From the NCBI GenBank assembly GCA_019694835.1, contig JAIBBE010000174.1, positions 1-54,909 on the forward strand: a stretch of 54,909 nt of DNA, in the 5' to 3' direction. Both the position numbers and the translations under genes were made by a program. This DNA is from Fimbriimonadaceae bacterium. Its GTDB lineage: Bacteria > Armatimonadota > Fimbriimonadia > Fimbriimonadales > Fimbriimonadaceae. Below are positions 8,511 to 16,258 of this stretch, piece after piece. The notes under the pieces were generated by a model. That model saw only the letters and a program-made list of their open reading frames with translations, searched no databases and was not told the DNA's origin. Each line of letters opens with the position of its first letter. Within the stretch, counting starts at the first letter, position 1.

Positions 8511-9119
8511 TCAATGCTCCATACGCGCAGCGCGTCCCGTGAGTTCAAAGAGGAATTCCAGCACCTCGAGGTGGCGACGCGCGACGAAACTATTATGACC
8601 CCACGTGTAGAGCCCGTGACCCCTGAGCAGGATGCCGTGGACCTCGGGCCGTTGTCTCAGGAGTGTTCGAACTTTCTCCGAAAGGGCGGTGATGTCCTGC
8701 GAATTCTCGAAGATCGGAATCCTCTCGGTGTGCTCATGGGTAGTCACCCCCCTCAGGCCCTTGAGCATCTCGAATCCAGCGATCGTATAGTCGGGCGTCT
8801 TTGCGAGTGACGCCAGGCCGTTCCAGATCGAGTGGGTGTGCAGGACGACCTCGGCGTCGGTCTCCTGGATGATGGCGACGTGAAGCAAGGTCTCCGCCGA
8901 GGGCGCGCCCTCACCTTTGACGATTTGCCCCCATTCGTCGACGACGAGGAGATCGTCGGGTCCGACGGTTCCTTTGTCCGGTCCGCTGCTTGTGATCAGG
9001 AGCCGAAAAGGATCGCGCGAAAGGAGGCTGCTGAAATTTCCCCCCGTCCCCGGCGCCCAACCCCGACCGTGAATCCAGCGCACGAGGTCGGATAGCTCTT
9101 GTCGGGCGGCAGATTCCAC
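8511..9119 (-). CDS. mtnB: Methylthioribulose-1-phosphate dehydratase MtnB
   Basis: 202 residues of the class II aldolase/adducin fold. It dehydrates 5-methylthioribulose-1-phosphate in methionine salvage. Seen are GWAPGTGGNFSSLL (substrate loop), ITSSGPDKG, APSAETLLHVAI, the zinc pair VLHTHSIWN, and ILLRGHGLYTWG. It starts with GTG at 9119, 7 bases after a GGTACAAT box, without a Shine-Dalgarno. mtnB, mtnD and mtnC cover the late steps; mtnA and a kinase or phosphorylase for methylthioadenosine are not in the window. A decayed copy of this promoter and 5' end lies at 10004-10102. Confidence 0.93.
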   Translation of the reverse strand: MESAARQELSDLVRWIHGRGWAPGTGGNFSSLLSRDPFRLLITSSGPDKGTVGPDDLLVVDEWGQIVKGEGAPSAETLLHVAIIQETDAEVVLHTHSIWNGLASLAKTPDYTIAGFEMLKGLRGVTTHEHTERIPIFENSQDITALSEKVRTLLRQRPEVHGILLRGHGLYTWGHNSFVARRHLEVLEFLFELTGRAARMEH

Positions 9120-9126
9120 GGCCGCG

Positions 9127-9132
9127 ATTGTA
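9127..9132 (-). promoter_or_regulatory. -10 box of the mtnB-mtnD-mtnC operon
   Basis: Minus-strand GGTACAAT with TACAAT ending 7 bases before the GTG of mtnB. The same box and spacing is kept in the duplicated copy at 10095-10100, which speaks for function at the time of duplication. Confidence 0.55.
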
Positions 9133-9174
9133 CCGCCGCAAGTGGCCGGGCTTCAGCCTTGGTAAGCTCAATCC

Positions 9175-9909
9175 GTGGACAATCCGCTTGACCTCGTGAC
9201 GCGTGAGGACTTCGACACTTATCGTGACATTCGCGTCGGCCAGGCGAATGGAGAGCGGATGGAGAATCCGTATTGGACGGCGATGGTCCAGTGTGGCTGG
9301 CAGGCTTACGATGCCCTAAAACACTTTGGCCTCAAGAGCGACTTCGCGTACCTATCGGGCGGTGCGCCGCGGCCCGTATGGTGTTTTCATCGGCTTGGCA
9401 TGTCCTGTACGCTGCTTCAGGATTATCGGATGCTCTTTATTGGAGGCGAACATGAAGATGGTTACGATCCCGACTTTGCCATCTATAACGACGTTATCGT
9501 TCGCCACTGGGATGGCCGCATTAGAATCTACGGATATCCCATACAGGACTTTCCGCCAACAGATTTTCACTCGGCGACCCTTGTCGGTGAAGATATTTAC
9601 ATCATAGGTGCAAGGCGACTAAGTGAAGACCGAGTCTATGGCACAACTCCCGTGTACCGGCTGAACTTGGAGGACATGGTTATTCAAGGCATCACCATTT
9701 CAGGCGAGGAACCTGGGTGGATTCAAGATCATGATGCCCTTTACTGGAAGGAAGAACATTCGATCGTAATTTGGGGCGGAGAGATATCGACAGGTGACAA
9801 CGAATCTCACATCAACCAGCTGATGTGGTCGTTCTCGCTTGCAACGAATACCTGGCGTAGAATCGAATCTCTAACTCTTAGAGAGGCCTCTGATCGGTGG
9901 TGGAACTAG
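9175..9909 (+). CDS. Unknown protein, kelch-like beta-propeller fragments
   Basis: 244 residues starting with GTG at 9175 (a TAAGCT box lies 6 bases upstream). I do not recognise the family. Blocks such as MLFIGGEHEDGYDP, DFHSATLVGEDIYIIGARR and IVIWGGEISTGDN resemble kelch blades (aliphatic run, G-G, then a spaced aromatic), so a small or partial propeller is likely. No signal peptide. Base composition is clearly lower in GC than its neighbours, and the gene is framed by two copies of the mtnB 5' region, so it probably arrived by transfer. The 3' end overlaps a minus-strand small ORF by 4 bp. Confidence 0.7.
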   Translation: MDNPLDLVTREDFDTYRDIRVGQANGERMENPYWTAMVQCGWQAYDALKHFGLKSDFAYLSGGAPRPVWCFHRLGMSCTLLQDYRMLFIGGEHEDGYDPDFAIYNDVIVRHWDGRIRIYGYPIQDFPPTDFHSATLVGEDIYIIGARRLSEDRVYGTTPVYRLNLEDMVIQGITISGEEPGWIQDHDALYWKEEHSIVIWGGEISTGDNESHINQLMWSFSLATNTWRRIESLTLREASDRWWN

Positions 9910-10007
9910 TCGCGATCGGCGAGCCATATCCGCCAAACCGCATAGAGAATCGCGACGAGTATCAAGAGCCGCAATCCGATATCCCAACCATCAATCTGTG
10001 CAATCAT
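9906..10007 (-). CDS. Possible 33-residue membrane peptide
   Basis: A short frame starting MIAQIDGWDIGLRLLIL and ending RIWLADRD. It has one hydrophobic helix (LRLLILVAILYAVW) flanked by charged ends, as in small membrane proteins. Its ATG overlaps the stop of the mtnB-remnant frame (ATGA), so it could be translated from the copied mtnB promoter. There is no homology argument, and it may be chance. Confidence 0.35.
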   Translation of the reverse strand: MIAQIDGWDIGLRLLILVAILYAVWRIWLADRD

Positions 10008-10087
10008 TGAGCGGCCTCGTCAGAGCGAGAAGTTGCCATAGATCCAGCGGCGAGGTCGGATAGCTCTGGTCGTGCGCTGGATTCCAC
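10004..10087 (-). pseudogene. Truncated duplicate of the mtnB 5' end
   Basis: The minus strand encodes VESSARPELSDLAAGSM and stops after 27 codons. The start of mtnB is VESAARQELSDLVRWIHG, so the first 12 codons are near-identical and then the copy diverges. The promoter is copied too: GGTACAAT lies 7 bases before the GTG in both. The copied block is about 60-65 bp and in the same orientation as the original, about 970 bp away. Confidence 0.7.
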
Positions 10088-10105
10088 GGAGGCGATTGTA
10101 CCAGC

Positions 10106-10270
10106 GTACTTTCGCCGTCCCGGCGATCTCACAGTGTACTTTCGCCGTCCAGGCGATCTAGCACCGTACTTTCGCCGTCCAGGCGATCTAGCACCGTACT
10201 TTCGCCGTCCCGGCGATCTCCGGTGTGAAGAATATGATCGGCAGGGGAATCGCCGGGACGGCGAAAGTAC
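10106..10270. repeat. REP-like tandem array with an inverted copy
   Basis: Four contiguous 30-bp units (starts 10106, 10136, 10166, 10196). Each begins GTACTTTCGCCGTCC and continues (C or A) GGCGATCT; the last six bases vary between units. Each unit can fold on its own (CGCC/GGCG around GTCC). A fifth copy at 10249-10270 is the exact inverse of 22 bases of unit 4, giving a long hairpin with a 31-base loop. The array ends next to the stop of the minus-strand acyltransferase, so it likely shapes or protects the 3' end of that mRNA. There are no spacers, so it is not a CRISPR. Confidence 0.85.
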
Positions 10271-10271
10271 T

Positions 10272-11351
10272 TTAACGTCGAATGAACGGCTGCTCGAAGA
10301 ACTGCGAGAACACCCAGCAGACCCCGACCACGATCGGCAGGCAGAGGAAGAGATAGGCAAACTGGCTGGGGAAGCCGCCGGCCCACGACGGCCTCGCCAC
10401 GAACGCAACCTGCAGAACCAGGTGATGCACCAAGTAGAGCGAGTACGAGAATCCACCCAGCCAAACCAAAAAGCGCCCACCAAGGAACTGGAAGGTCCGG
10501 GCGTGGGGGCGGACGGCACCAGCCGCAAGTAGGCAGACAATCGCCAAGCCACCCAGGCTATCGCGGATCGCGAGGCTCTTGGTCAATGAAATCGACGCGA
10601 TGGCCAGCACACCAAAGAACGCAGCCAGCGAAAGCCATGCCCGGCAGTTCCCCCTGAACCTGACCTTTGGATCAAAGCCAAGCTGAGCCGCCGCCATCCC
10701 GAGGCCGAAGAGTGGGGCGTACCACACGTAGAGCTTCGTCGCCGGTGGATAGGCGAAAAGCAGGATGAGTGTCACCAGGATCAGGGGCAACATCAGCGCG
10801 CCGCGACCGAACTTCCACAACAGCAGCACCAGCAACGGGAAAACGAAGTAGAGCTGAAACTCTATCGATATGCTCCACAAAACGCCATTGATCTTGTACA
10901 TCCAGTCGGGACGCAGGTTGTGGACCATGAAGACGTGGGCGAACGTGTTCTCCCAGGTCACCGGCAGATACTGCGCCCATGGCAACCCCTTCTGACGCGA
11001 TGTGACCAGCCAGCAGACGATCAGCGAGAGGACGAGGCACGCGTAGTAGGGGGGCAGGATTCGGCGGCAGCGACGAACGAAGAACCGCCCCCGGTCTTTG
11101 ATCCGGCCATCGCTCCGATTGTAGAGGCTGAGCTGAAGCGAATAACCGGAAAGCACGATAAACGCGGCGACCGCGAAGTGGCCGTACCAGAGCGGCGCCA
11201 TCGCGATCTTCAGCCAAAGCGGCTCGGCCCCGTCGCGCTGCATCTTGTGATAGGGATCGATAAGGGTGCAGATGTGCTGGAGCACGACGTAGAAGGCAGC
11301 GATCCCGCGCAGCCCGTCGATGAACCCCAATCTCCCTGGCCCCTTCGCCAT
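10272..11351 (-). CDS. Acyltransferase 3 family membrane protein
   Basis: 359 residues with about ten transmembrane segments. The start GRLGFIDGLRGIAAFYVVLQHIC contains the family signature with the catalytic His after the first helix, then FIVLSGYSL and RRCRRILPPYYACLVLSL. Such proteins (OafA/NolX-like) O-acylate surface polysaccharides or lipids at the inner membrane. The substrate is unknown. The gene stands alone, and its 3' end runs into the REP array. Confidence 0.88.
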   Translation of the reverse strand: MAKGPGRLGFIDGLRGIAAFYVVLQHICTLIDPYHKMQRDGAEPLWLKIAMAPLWYGHFAVAAFIVLSGYSLQLSLYNRSDGRIKDRGRFFVRRCRRILPPYYACLVLSLIVCWLVTSRQKGLPWAQYLPVTWENTFAHVFMVHNLRPDWMYKINGVLWSISIEFQLYFVFPLLVLLLWKFGRGALMLPLILVTLILLFAYPPATKLYVWYAPLFGLGMAAAQLGFDPKVRFRGNCRAWLSLAAFFGVLAIASISLTKSLAIRDSLGGLAIVCLLAAGAVRPHARTFQFLGGRFLVWLGGFSYSLYLVHHLVLQVAFVARPSWAGGFPSQFAYLFLCLPIVVGVCWVFSQFFEQPFIRR

Positions 11352-11438
11352 CGCGTCATTTTGACTCTATCTCGGGCAACATTCGCCAAAAGCAGTGATA
11401 TGATGTAAGGGAGGTGTTGATCCTCAAAGGAGATTTTG

Positions 11439-12401
11439 ATGACAAAGCGATTGATCGCGGGATGGACCATCGCCGCAATAAGCTGTTTCGGCAATGCCGA
11501 CACTCTGAGCGTGGTGCTTACCGTTGACGATGCTTTCGAGGCCTATATTTCGACCAATCCTGCTGTCCAAGGCACGTTCTTTTTGGCTAGCCCTGGCACC
11601 TGGATGAGCAATGGTGAAGCTACGGTGGCGCTGACGCCCGGAGTCGTCAACTATCTTCAGGTCAAGGGACGCGATTTGTACGGTAATCCCCAGATGTTCC
11701 TCGGCCAGTTCACGATCAACGGGACGGCGTTCCGATTCGAAAATCAGTCCAACTTCCTCGTCACGAGCCCGCAGCATTGGATCATGACCGTCAATGGGTT
11801 TGGCGGAACGCCCGAAACGATTCGCGACATCGGGCCTAATGGAACTGGCCCTTGGGGCTTCCGGTCCGGAATATCGGCCTCGGCCCGCTTCATTTGGACG
11901 CAAGCTTTCTCGAGCGGAAACCGCTACTTCACGGCTCGAATCGTTCCTGTGAGTGGATTCCCCGTCATTGATGGCCACGTCGATCTGCTCGACTTTCAGG
12001 GGCTTGTCGCCGGTCGATTGGTCGAAGTAAGTGTAACCGACGGCACGAACACTGAGACTGGTTCAGTGCCCCTTGACGCGGGCGGAAATTTCAATTTTGC
12101 GACAACGCTCCCGCCCGGAAACTACACGGTAGGAGTTAAGGCGAGCCATTGGCTGAGGAAGAGCGTCGCGGCTTCCTTGACAGTCGCAGGTCCAAACCAA
12201 GTAACGGCTTCCCTGACGAACGGAGACTGTGACAGTGACAACGAAGTCGGAATCGGAGACTACGCCTTGCTCTCAGCCGCCTACGGATCAGGTCCGGGCG
12301 ATCCCAACTGGGTGCCAAACGCCGACCTCAATGGCGACGAAGCGGTCGATATTGCCGACTACGCCATCCTGTCGGCGAATTACGGCTTGTCCGGAGACTG
12401 A
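11439..12401 (+). CDS. Secreted protein with C-terminal dockerin module
   Basis: 320 residues. ATG at 11439 is preceded by AAAGGAG, a strong ribosome site. A signal peptide (MTKRLIAGWTIAAISCFGNA) leads to an unknown domain of about 145 residues. Residues about 168-245 form a beta-sandwich-like stretch (LVEVSVTDGTNTETGSV, then YTVGVKASHWLRK). Residues about 262-320 hold two dockerin calcium loops, DCDSDNEVGIGDYALLSAAYG and DLNGDEAVDIADYAILSANYG. Ligands fall at loop positions 1, 3, 5 and 12 as in dockerin type I. The same C-terminal module is on the genes at 13324 and 50726. It lies directly before an ECF sigma gene. Confidence 0.8.
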   Translation: MTKRLIAGWTIAAISCFGNADTLSVVLTVDDAFEAYISTNPAVQGTFFLASPGTWMSNGEATVALTPGVVNYLQVKGRDLYGNPQMFLGQFTINGTAFRFENQSNFLVTSPQHWIMTVNGFGGTPETIRDIGPNGTGPWGFRSGISASARFIWTQAFSSGNRYFTARIVPVSGFPVIDGHVDLLDFQGLVAGRLVEVSVTDGTNTETGSVPLDAGGNFNFATTLPPGNYTVGVKASHWLRKSVAASLTVAGPNQVTASLTNGDCDSDNEVGIGDYALLSAAYGSGPGDPNWVPNADLNGDEAVDIADYAILSANYGLSGD

Positions 12402-12428
12402 GGCCAATCTCCGATTCATAATGCAAAC

Positions 12429-12989
12429 ATGACGGAGACGGTGGTCAATTCGGCCGGGTTTGACCAGTGCCTGGAGGCGGTCTTGGAGAGCGCGTACCGT
12501 GTTGCCCTGCGTACGACGCGCAACCCGGATGATGCCGCGGATCTCCTTCAGGATGCGGTTATTCGTGCGCTTCAGGCGCGCGACACCTTTGAAGTGGGAA
12601 CCAATTTCCGGGCTTGGTTCTTTACGATCATGACGAGACTTTGGTGGCGAAAATCAAGTCGCCAGAATGTCGAAACCCAGTTCGAGGTCGACGACGAACC
12701 CGAGTTGTATCTCTTCCGCGAATGCAAGAAGGCGGGGATGCATCCGGAGACCGTCGACCCCGCCCGGGCCCTCGTCGCGAAACTGGATGCGGAACGCGTG
12801 ATGAGTGCGATCGATGAACTGCCCGAGGACTATCGAGTGGCGACGGCCCTGCACCTCGTGGAAGGCCTGGCCTACCAAGAGATTGCTGAGACTCTGGAAT
12901 GTCCGGTTGGTACCGTTCGCTCACGGATTCATCGCGGCCGCAACCTTCTCCAGCGCCGACTCTGGAGTCTTTACAACGAAGATCAATGA
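12429..12989 (+). CDS. ECF-type RNA polymerase sigma factor
   Basis: 186 residues. Region 2 is seen in DAADLLQDAVIRALQARD and NFRAWFFTIMTRLWWRK, and region 4 in LPEDYRVATALHLVEGLAY, followed by the helix-turn-helix IAETLECPVGTVRSRIHRGR. The stop overlaps the start of the anti-sigma gene (ATGA), the common layout for a sigma/anti-sigma pair. The flanking genes both encode secreted dockerin proteins, which makes them candidate targets, but this is inference from position. A CATAAT box lies 6 bases before the ATG. Confidence 0.93.
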   Translation: MTETVVNSAGFDQCLEAVLESAYRVALRTTRNPDDAADLLQDAVIRALQARDTFEVGTNFRAWFFTIMTRLWWRKSSRQNVETQFEVDDEPELYLFRECKKAGMHPETVDPARALVAKLDAERVMSAIDELPEDYRVATALHLVEGLAYQEIAETLECPVGTVRSRIHRGRNLLQRRLWSLYNEDQ

Positions 12990-13240
12990 TTACGCCGACT
13001 GCTTTTGATTGTGCCGAGACGATTCGTCGCCTGAACGACTACCTCGACCGTGAACTCGCTCCGGATGAGGTGGCGATGGTCGAAGCCCATCTCGCCGTGT
13101 GCGAGCACTGCGCCTCGGAGTACGGATTCGAGAGCGCGCTCCTTGAGGAAATCAAGGCGAAGGTCAACTCGAAGGCGATGCCGGACGATCTGAGAGAGAG
13201 GCTTCAGAAGCTGATACGTCAAGGCGCCGACCCTCTGTAA
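12986..13240 (+). CDS. Zinc-finger anti-sigma factor
   Basis: 84 residues with DCAETIRRLNDYLDREL and the zinc motif HLAVCEHC (H-x3-C-x2-C), the ZAS/zf-HC2 signature of anti-sigma factors that hold ECF sigmas. No transmembrane segment follows, so it should be a soluble regulator like RsrA or ChrR-type proteins rather than a membrane receptor. It overlaps the sigma gene by 4 bp. Confidence 0.9.
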   Translation: MITPTAFDCAETIRRLNDYLDRELAPDEVAMVEAHLAVCEHCASEYGFESALLEEIKAKVNSKAMPDDLRERLQKLIRQGADPL

Positions 13241-13286
13241 TCCGCCCTTCTCCAGCCAGCATTTCTCCTTGTTCATGCGAGTGCGT

Positions 13287-13316
13287 TTGGCCACCGGGCC
13301 TGACCTCCTTTATAAT
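13287..13316 (+). promoter_or_regulatory. Promoter of the 977-residue dockerin protein
   Basis: TTGGCC at 13287-13292, an 18-bp spacer, and a perfect TATAAT at 13311-13316. Only 7 bases separate the TATAAT from the ATG at 13324, so the start site and start codon should nearly coincide (leaderless mRNA). Confidence 0.65.
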
Positions 13317-13323
13317 ATGGGCG

Positions 13324-16257
13324 ATGTTGGTTCGACTTCCATGCCTGCCGCCGCTTCTTGCAGCAGCCGTATTTTTGCTCGCCGCTTCCGCTTCCGCCCA
13401 ACTCAAACCCTCGACGCGGGTCGGGATGCTCAATATCGCTTATCCGTCCCTACCGGTTCCCGATGAAGTTCGATTGTGGGCCAGCACGCCGGACGGCCGG
13501 TTCGTGGTCTTTTCCGGCAAGGGGATTTTTGCTTCGGACTCCCTCGGTGCCTATCGCCAAATCTACATCAAAGATACGCAGAACGGAATCTGCAGGCGCG
13601 TCAGCGCCACGCCGTTCGGCGGTATCTCCGGCGATTGCGACAACGCTGACATCAGCAACGACGGGCGATATGTCACCTTTACGACGAGCGCACCCGTCCT
13701 CGGATTCATCGACACCAATGGAACCAGTGACGTCTACCTCAAAGACACTCTTACGGGAGAAGTCCAACTCGTCTCTCATGGTCCTTTGGCTTCAACCGCG
13801 GCTGGTTCTTCTTTCGAACCCGACATCAGCGGAGATGGCAACTTCGTCGCATTCGTATCCAACGCAGCGATCGGTTCGGGTTCAGTCTCAGTCAATCCTC
13901 AGGTCTACCTCTATAGCCGGGTGTTCGATGTCTTCGCCCACATTAGCCGATCGGCCGGCGGCGCCAACGCCAACGGCCCCTGCGAAGATCCAGATGTTAA
14001 CTACACGGGCCAGTACGTCGTGTTCGAGAGCGATGCGACCAATTTGACCGGCGGTGACAACGGGGCATTTACTGATGTTTTCCTGCGCGACGTTGTCAAT
14101 GCTGCGACCCACCGCATGAGCCTCGACACAGGAGGTTCGAATCCCAACGGACATTGCACCAATGCCAAGATCTCAGGGGATGGCTCCCGAGCGGTCTTCG
14201 TCTCTACTGCTACTGATCTGAACGCGGCAGATACCAACGTACGCCGCGACATTTACACCTACACGCGATCTAGCAGTGCAGTCAATCTGGTCTCAACGGA
14301 CCAAAGCGGAACCGTGGGGGACAGCTACAGTTACCATCCTGGCATTAATACTGACGGGACGAAGATCGCCTTCATTACGGCGGCGTCGAACTTTGGAAGT
14401 GGCGACAATAATGGATTGGAAGATACCTATCGACGCAATCTCTCGAACGGCAATTACCGAAGACTTTCTTCACTCAACATAACAGACTGCTTGGCGCAAG
14501 AGAATCCTGCGCTTGATATCGATGGTGGATTCTATGTGCATGACACCAACGCCCTGTCCGACAACAATAATGCTCCCGACATTTTTCTAAAGACTTTCGG
14601 AGACACCACAATTATCTATTCGGTTTCGACCTCGTATCTCTATGACGGAATCGCGCGCCACCCGGCGGTCTCATTTGACGGAAGCATCGTTGCGTTCCAG
14701 TCGACGTCTACGAATCTCTTTGGCGTAAATGACACTAACGGTGCAGAAGATGTGTACGTTCAGCAGATTAATCCGGTGCAGCAGTATGCCGCATCGCGCC
14801 GCTTCCTCAATCTCGGAAATGCCGATAGTACCAAGGTGGATCTGAGCGACGATGGACAGTACTTCTTCTTCGAATCGATGGCAACCAATCTCTCGCCCGT
14901 GGATACGAATGGTACGAGCGACATCTTTGTTGCCGACTCCAACGGGGTGCTCGCAATCGTCTCCGCGAGTTCTGCAGGAGTACTCGGCAATGATGGCAGC
15001 TACGACGTGAGTTGCAGCCGCGACGGAAGGTATGTGGCATTTTCCTCCGATGCCACGAACTTGGTTCCGGGCGACACGAACGGTAAGCGCGACGTTTTCG
15101 TGCGCGATCTTCAGACCCTGACGACAACCAGGATTTCGGTCAGTTCCTTAGGGGTTCAGGCGAATGGCGACAGCGGCAACCCCGATTTCGCGCGTTGCGC
15201 GCCGATCGTCGTGTTTGATTCACTTGCATCGAACATTTCGCCGGGCGACGGGAACGGAGAACGCGACATTTTCCTGCACAACCTGGACACGGGTCAGACA
15301 ATTCGCGTTTCACAGCGTCTCAACGGAGAGGACGCCAACGGAGATTCACGCCTGCCTACTTGCAGTGACGATGGCACGGTAATCGGATACGAGACTCAAG
15401 CAACAAATCTCTTCGGAAGTGATAGTAATGGGGTGGTAAAGGACGTCATAGTCACCTCTTTGCGAACCTTTACCCACCAGCGGGCGAGCATATCCTTGGC
15501 TGGCATTCAAGCCAACAACTCCAGCACAAATGCCACCGTGAGTCCCGATGGAAGTCGCGTTGCGTTTGCCACCAACGCAACGAATCTCCATCCGCAGGAT
15601 ACGTCTTCGTTCTTGACCTTGATGGTTAAGGAACTGGCGACGGGTGAGGTGACTCCATGCAACAACGATCTGTATGGTCGTCCAACTCAGTCCAGTACCG
15701 GTGCCCTTCGGGCTGCGTTCTCCGGCAATGGTTCGGTCCTCGTTGCTGAAAGTGACGACTATGACCTTGAAGTCAACGACGAGCCTGGTACCAAGGCACT
15801 GCTGAGGACGGTTGCCTATCCAGGCATCCATAGCGGCAACTTACTGCTCCAGTTTTACGGAGGCGTCGATCAGCTTGTGGAGTTTTCGATCGAGCAAGGT
15901 GGACAAATTGTGCAGGTCCGCTATGACAACGTTAGCGGATCTGACCCGTCTTATGTCTTCGCCACGGATCTCAGCGGCCCCGCCACAGTCTATGTCAAGG
16001 CCTCTCACTGGCTTCGCAAAGCAATTCCCATCGATGACCTCGCTGAGTCACATGTGTTCAACTTTCATCTCATCAATGGCGATTGTGACGGTGATAATGA
16101 GGTGGCCATCGGCGATTACGCGATCCTCTCCATCGCCTACGGGCTATCTGTAGGTGACATCGGATTCGACGAGAGTGCGGATCTGAATGGCGACCTGTCG
16201 ATCGACATTGCCGACTACGCCATCCTCAGCGCCAACTACGGCGAAGTGGGAGATTAG
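13324..16257 (+). CDS. Secreted TolB/PD40-like beta-propeller protein with dockerin
   Basis: 977 residues with a signal peptide ending near ASASAQ. The body has many PD40/WD40-like repeats, each with a block of the type DTNGTSDVYLKDTLTG or DTNGKRDVFVRDLQT followed by SxDGRYVAFxS; these build one or more beta-propellers. Residues about 840-900 form a beta-sandwich (LVEFSIEQGGQIVQV, then VYVKASHWLRK), and about 918-977 the dockerin pair (DCDGDNEVAIGDYAILS and DLNGDLSIDIADYAILS). It lies 83 bp after the anti-sigma gene with its own promoter. The role is unknown; it looks exported and built to bind a partner through the dockerin. Confidence 0.85.
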   Translation: MLVRLPCLPPLLAAAVFLLAASASAQLKPSTRVGMLNIAYPSLPVPDEVRLWASTPDGRFVVFSGKGIFASDSLGAYRQIYIKDTQNGICRRVSATPFGGISGDCDNADISNDGRYVTFTTSAPVLGFIDTNGTSDVYLKDTLTGEVQLVSHGPLASTAAGSSFEPDISGDGNFVAFVSNAAIGSGSVSVNPQVYLYSRVFDVFAHISRSAGGANANGPCEDPDVNYTGQYVVFESDATNLTGGDNGAFTDVFLRDVVNAATHRMSLDTGGSNPNGHCTNAKISGDGSRAVFVSTATDLNAADTNVRRDIYTYTRSSSAVNLVSTDQSGTVGDSYSYHPGINTDGTKIAFITAASNFGSGDNNGLEDTYRRNLSNGNYRRLSSLNITDCLAQENPALDIDGGFYVHDTNALSDNNNAPDIFLKTFGDTTIIYSVSTSYLYDGIARHPAVSFDGSIVAFQSTSTNLFGVNDTNGAEDVYVQQINPVQQYAASRRFLNLGNADSTKVDLSDDGQYFFFESMATNLSPVDTNGTSDIFVADSNGVLAIVSASSAGVLGNDGSYDVSCSRDGRYVAFSSDATNLVPGDTNGKRDVFVRDLQTLTTTRISVSSLGVQANGDSGNPDFARCAPIVVFDSLASNISPGDGNGERDIFLHNLDTGQTIRVSQRLNGEDANGDSRLPTCSDDGTVIGYETQATNLFGSDSNGVVKDVIVTSLRTFTHQRASISLAGIQANNSSTNATVSPDGSRVAFATNATNLHPQDTSSFLTLMVKELATGEVTPCNNDLYGRPTQSSTGALRAAFSGNGSVLVAESDDYDLEVNDEPGTKALLRTVAYPGIHSGNLLLQFYGGVDQLVEFSIEQGGQIVQVRYDNVSGSDPSYVFATDLSGPATVYVKASHWLRKAIPIDDLAESHVFNFHLINGDCDGDNEVAIGDYAILSIAYGLSVGDIGFDESADLNGDLSIDIADYAILSANYGEVGD

Positions 16258-16258
16258 C

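Noticed and set aside
10106..10225. CRISPR-like regular repeats
   Set aside because: The 30-bp units are directly joined; there are no unique spacers and no cas genes, so it is a tandem REP-like array.
14130..14150. GGTTCGAATCCC, similar to a tRNA T-loop
   Set aside because: It lies inside a well-supported coding region and no acceptor or anticodon stem can be formed around it.
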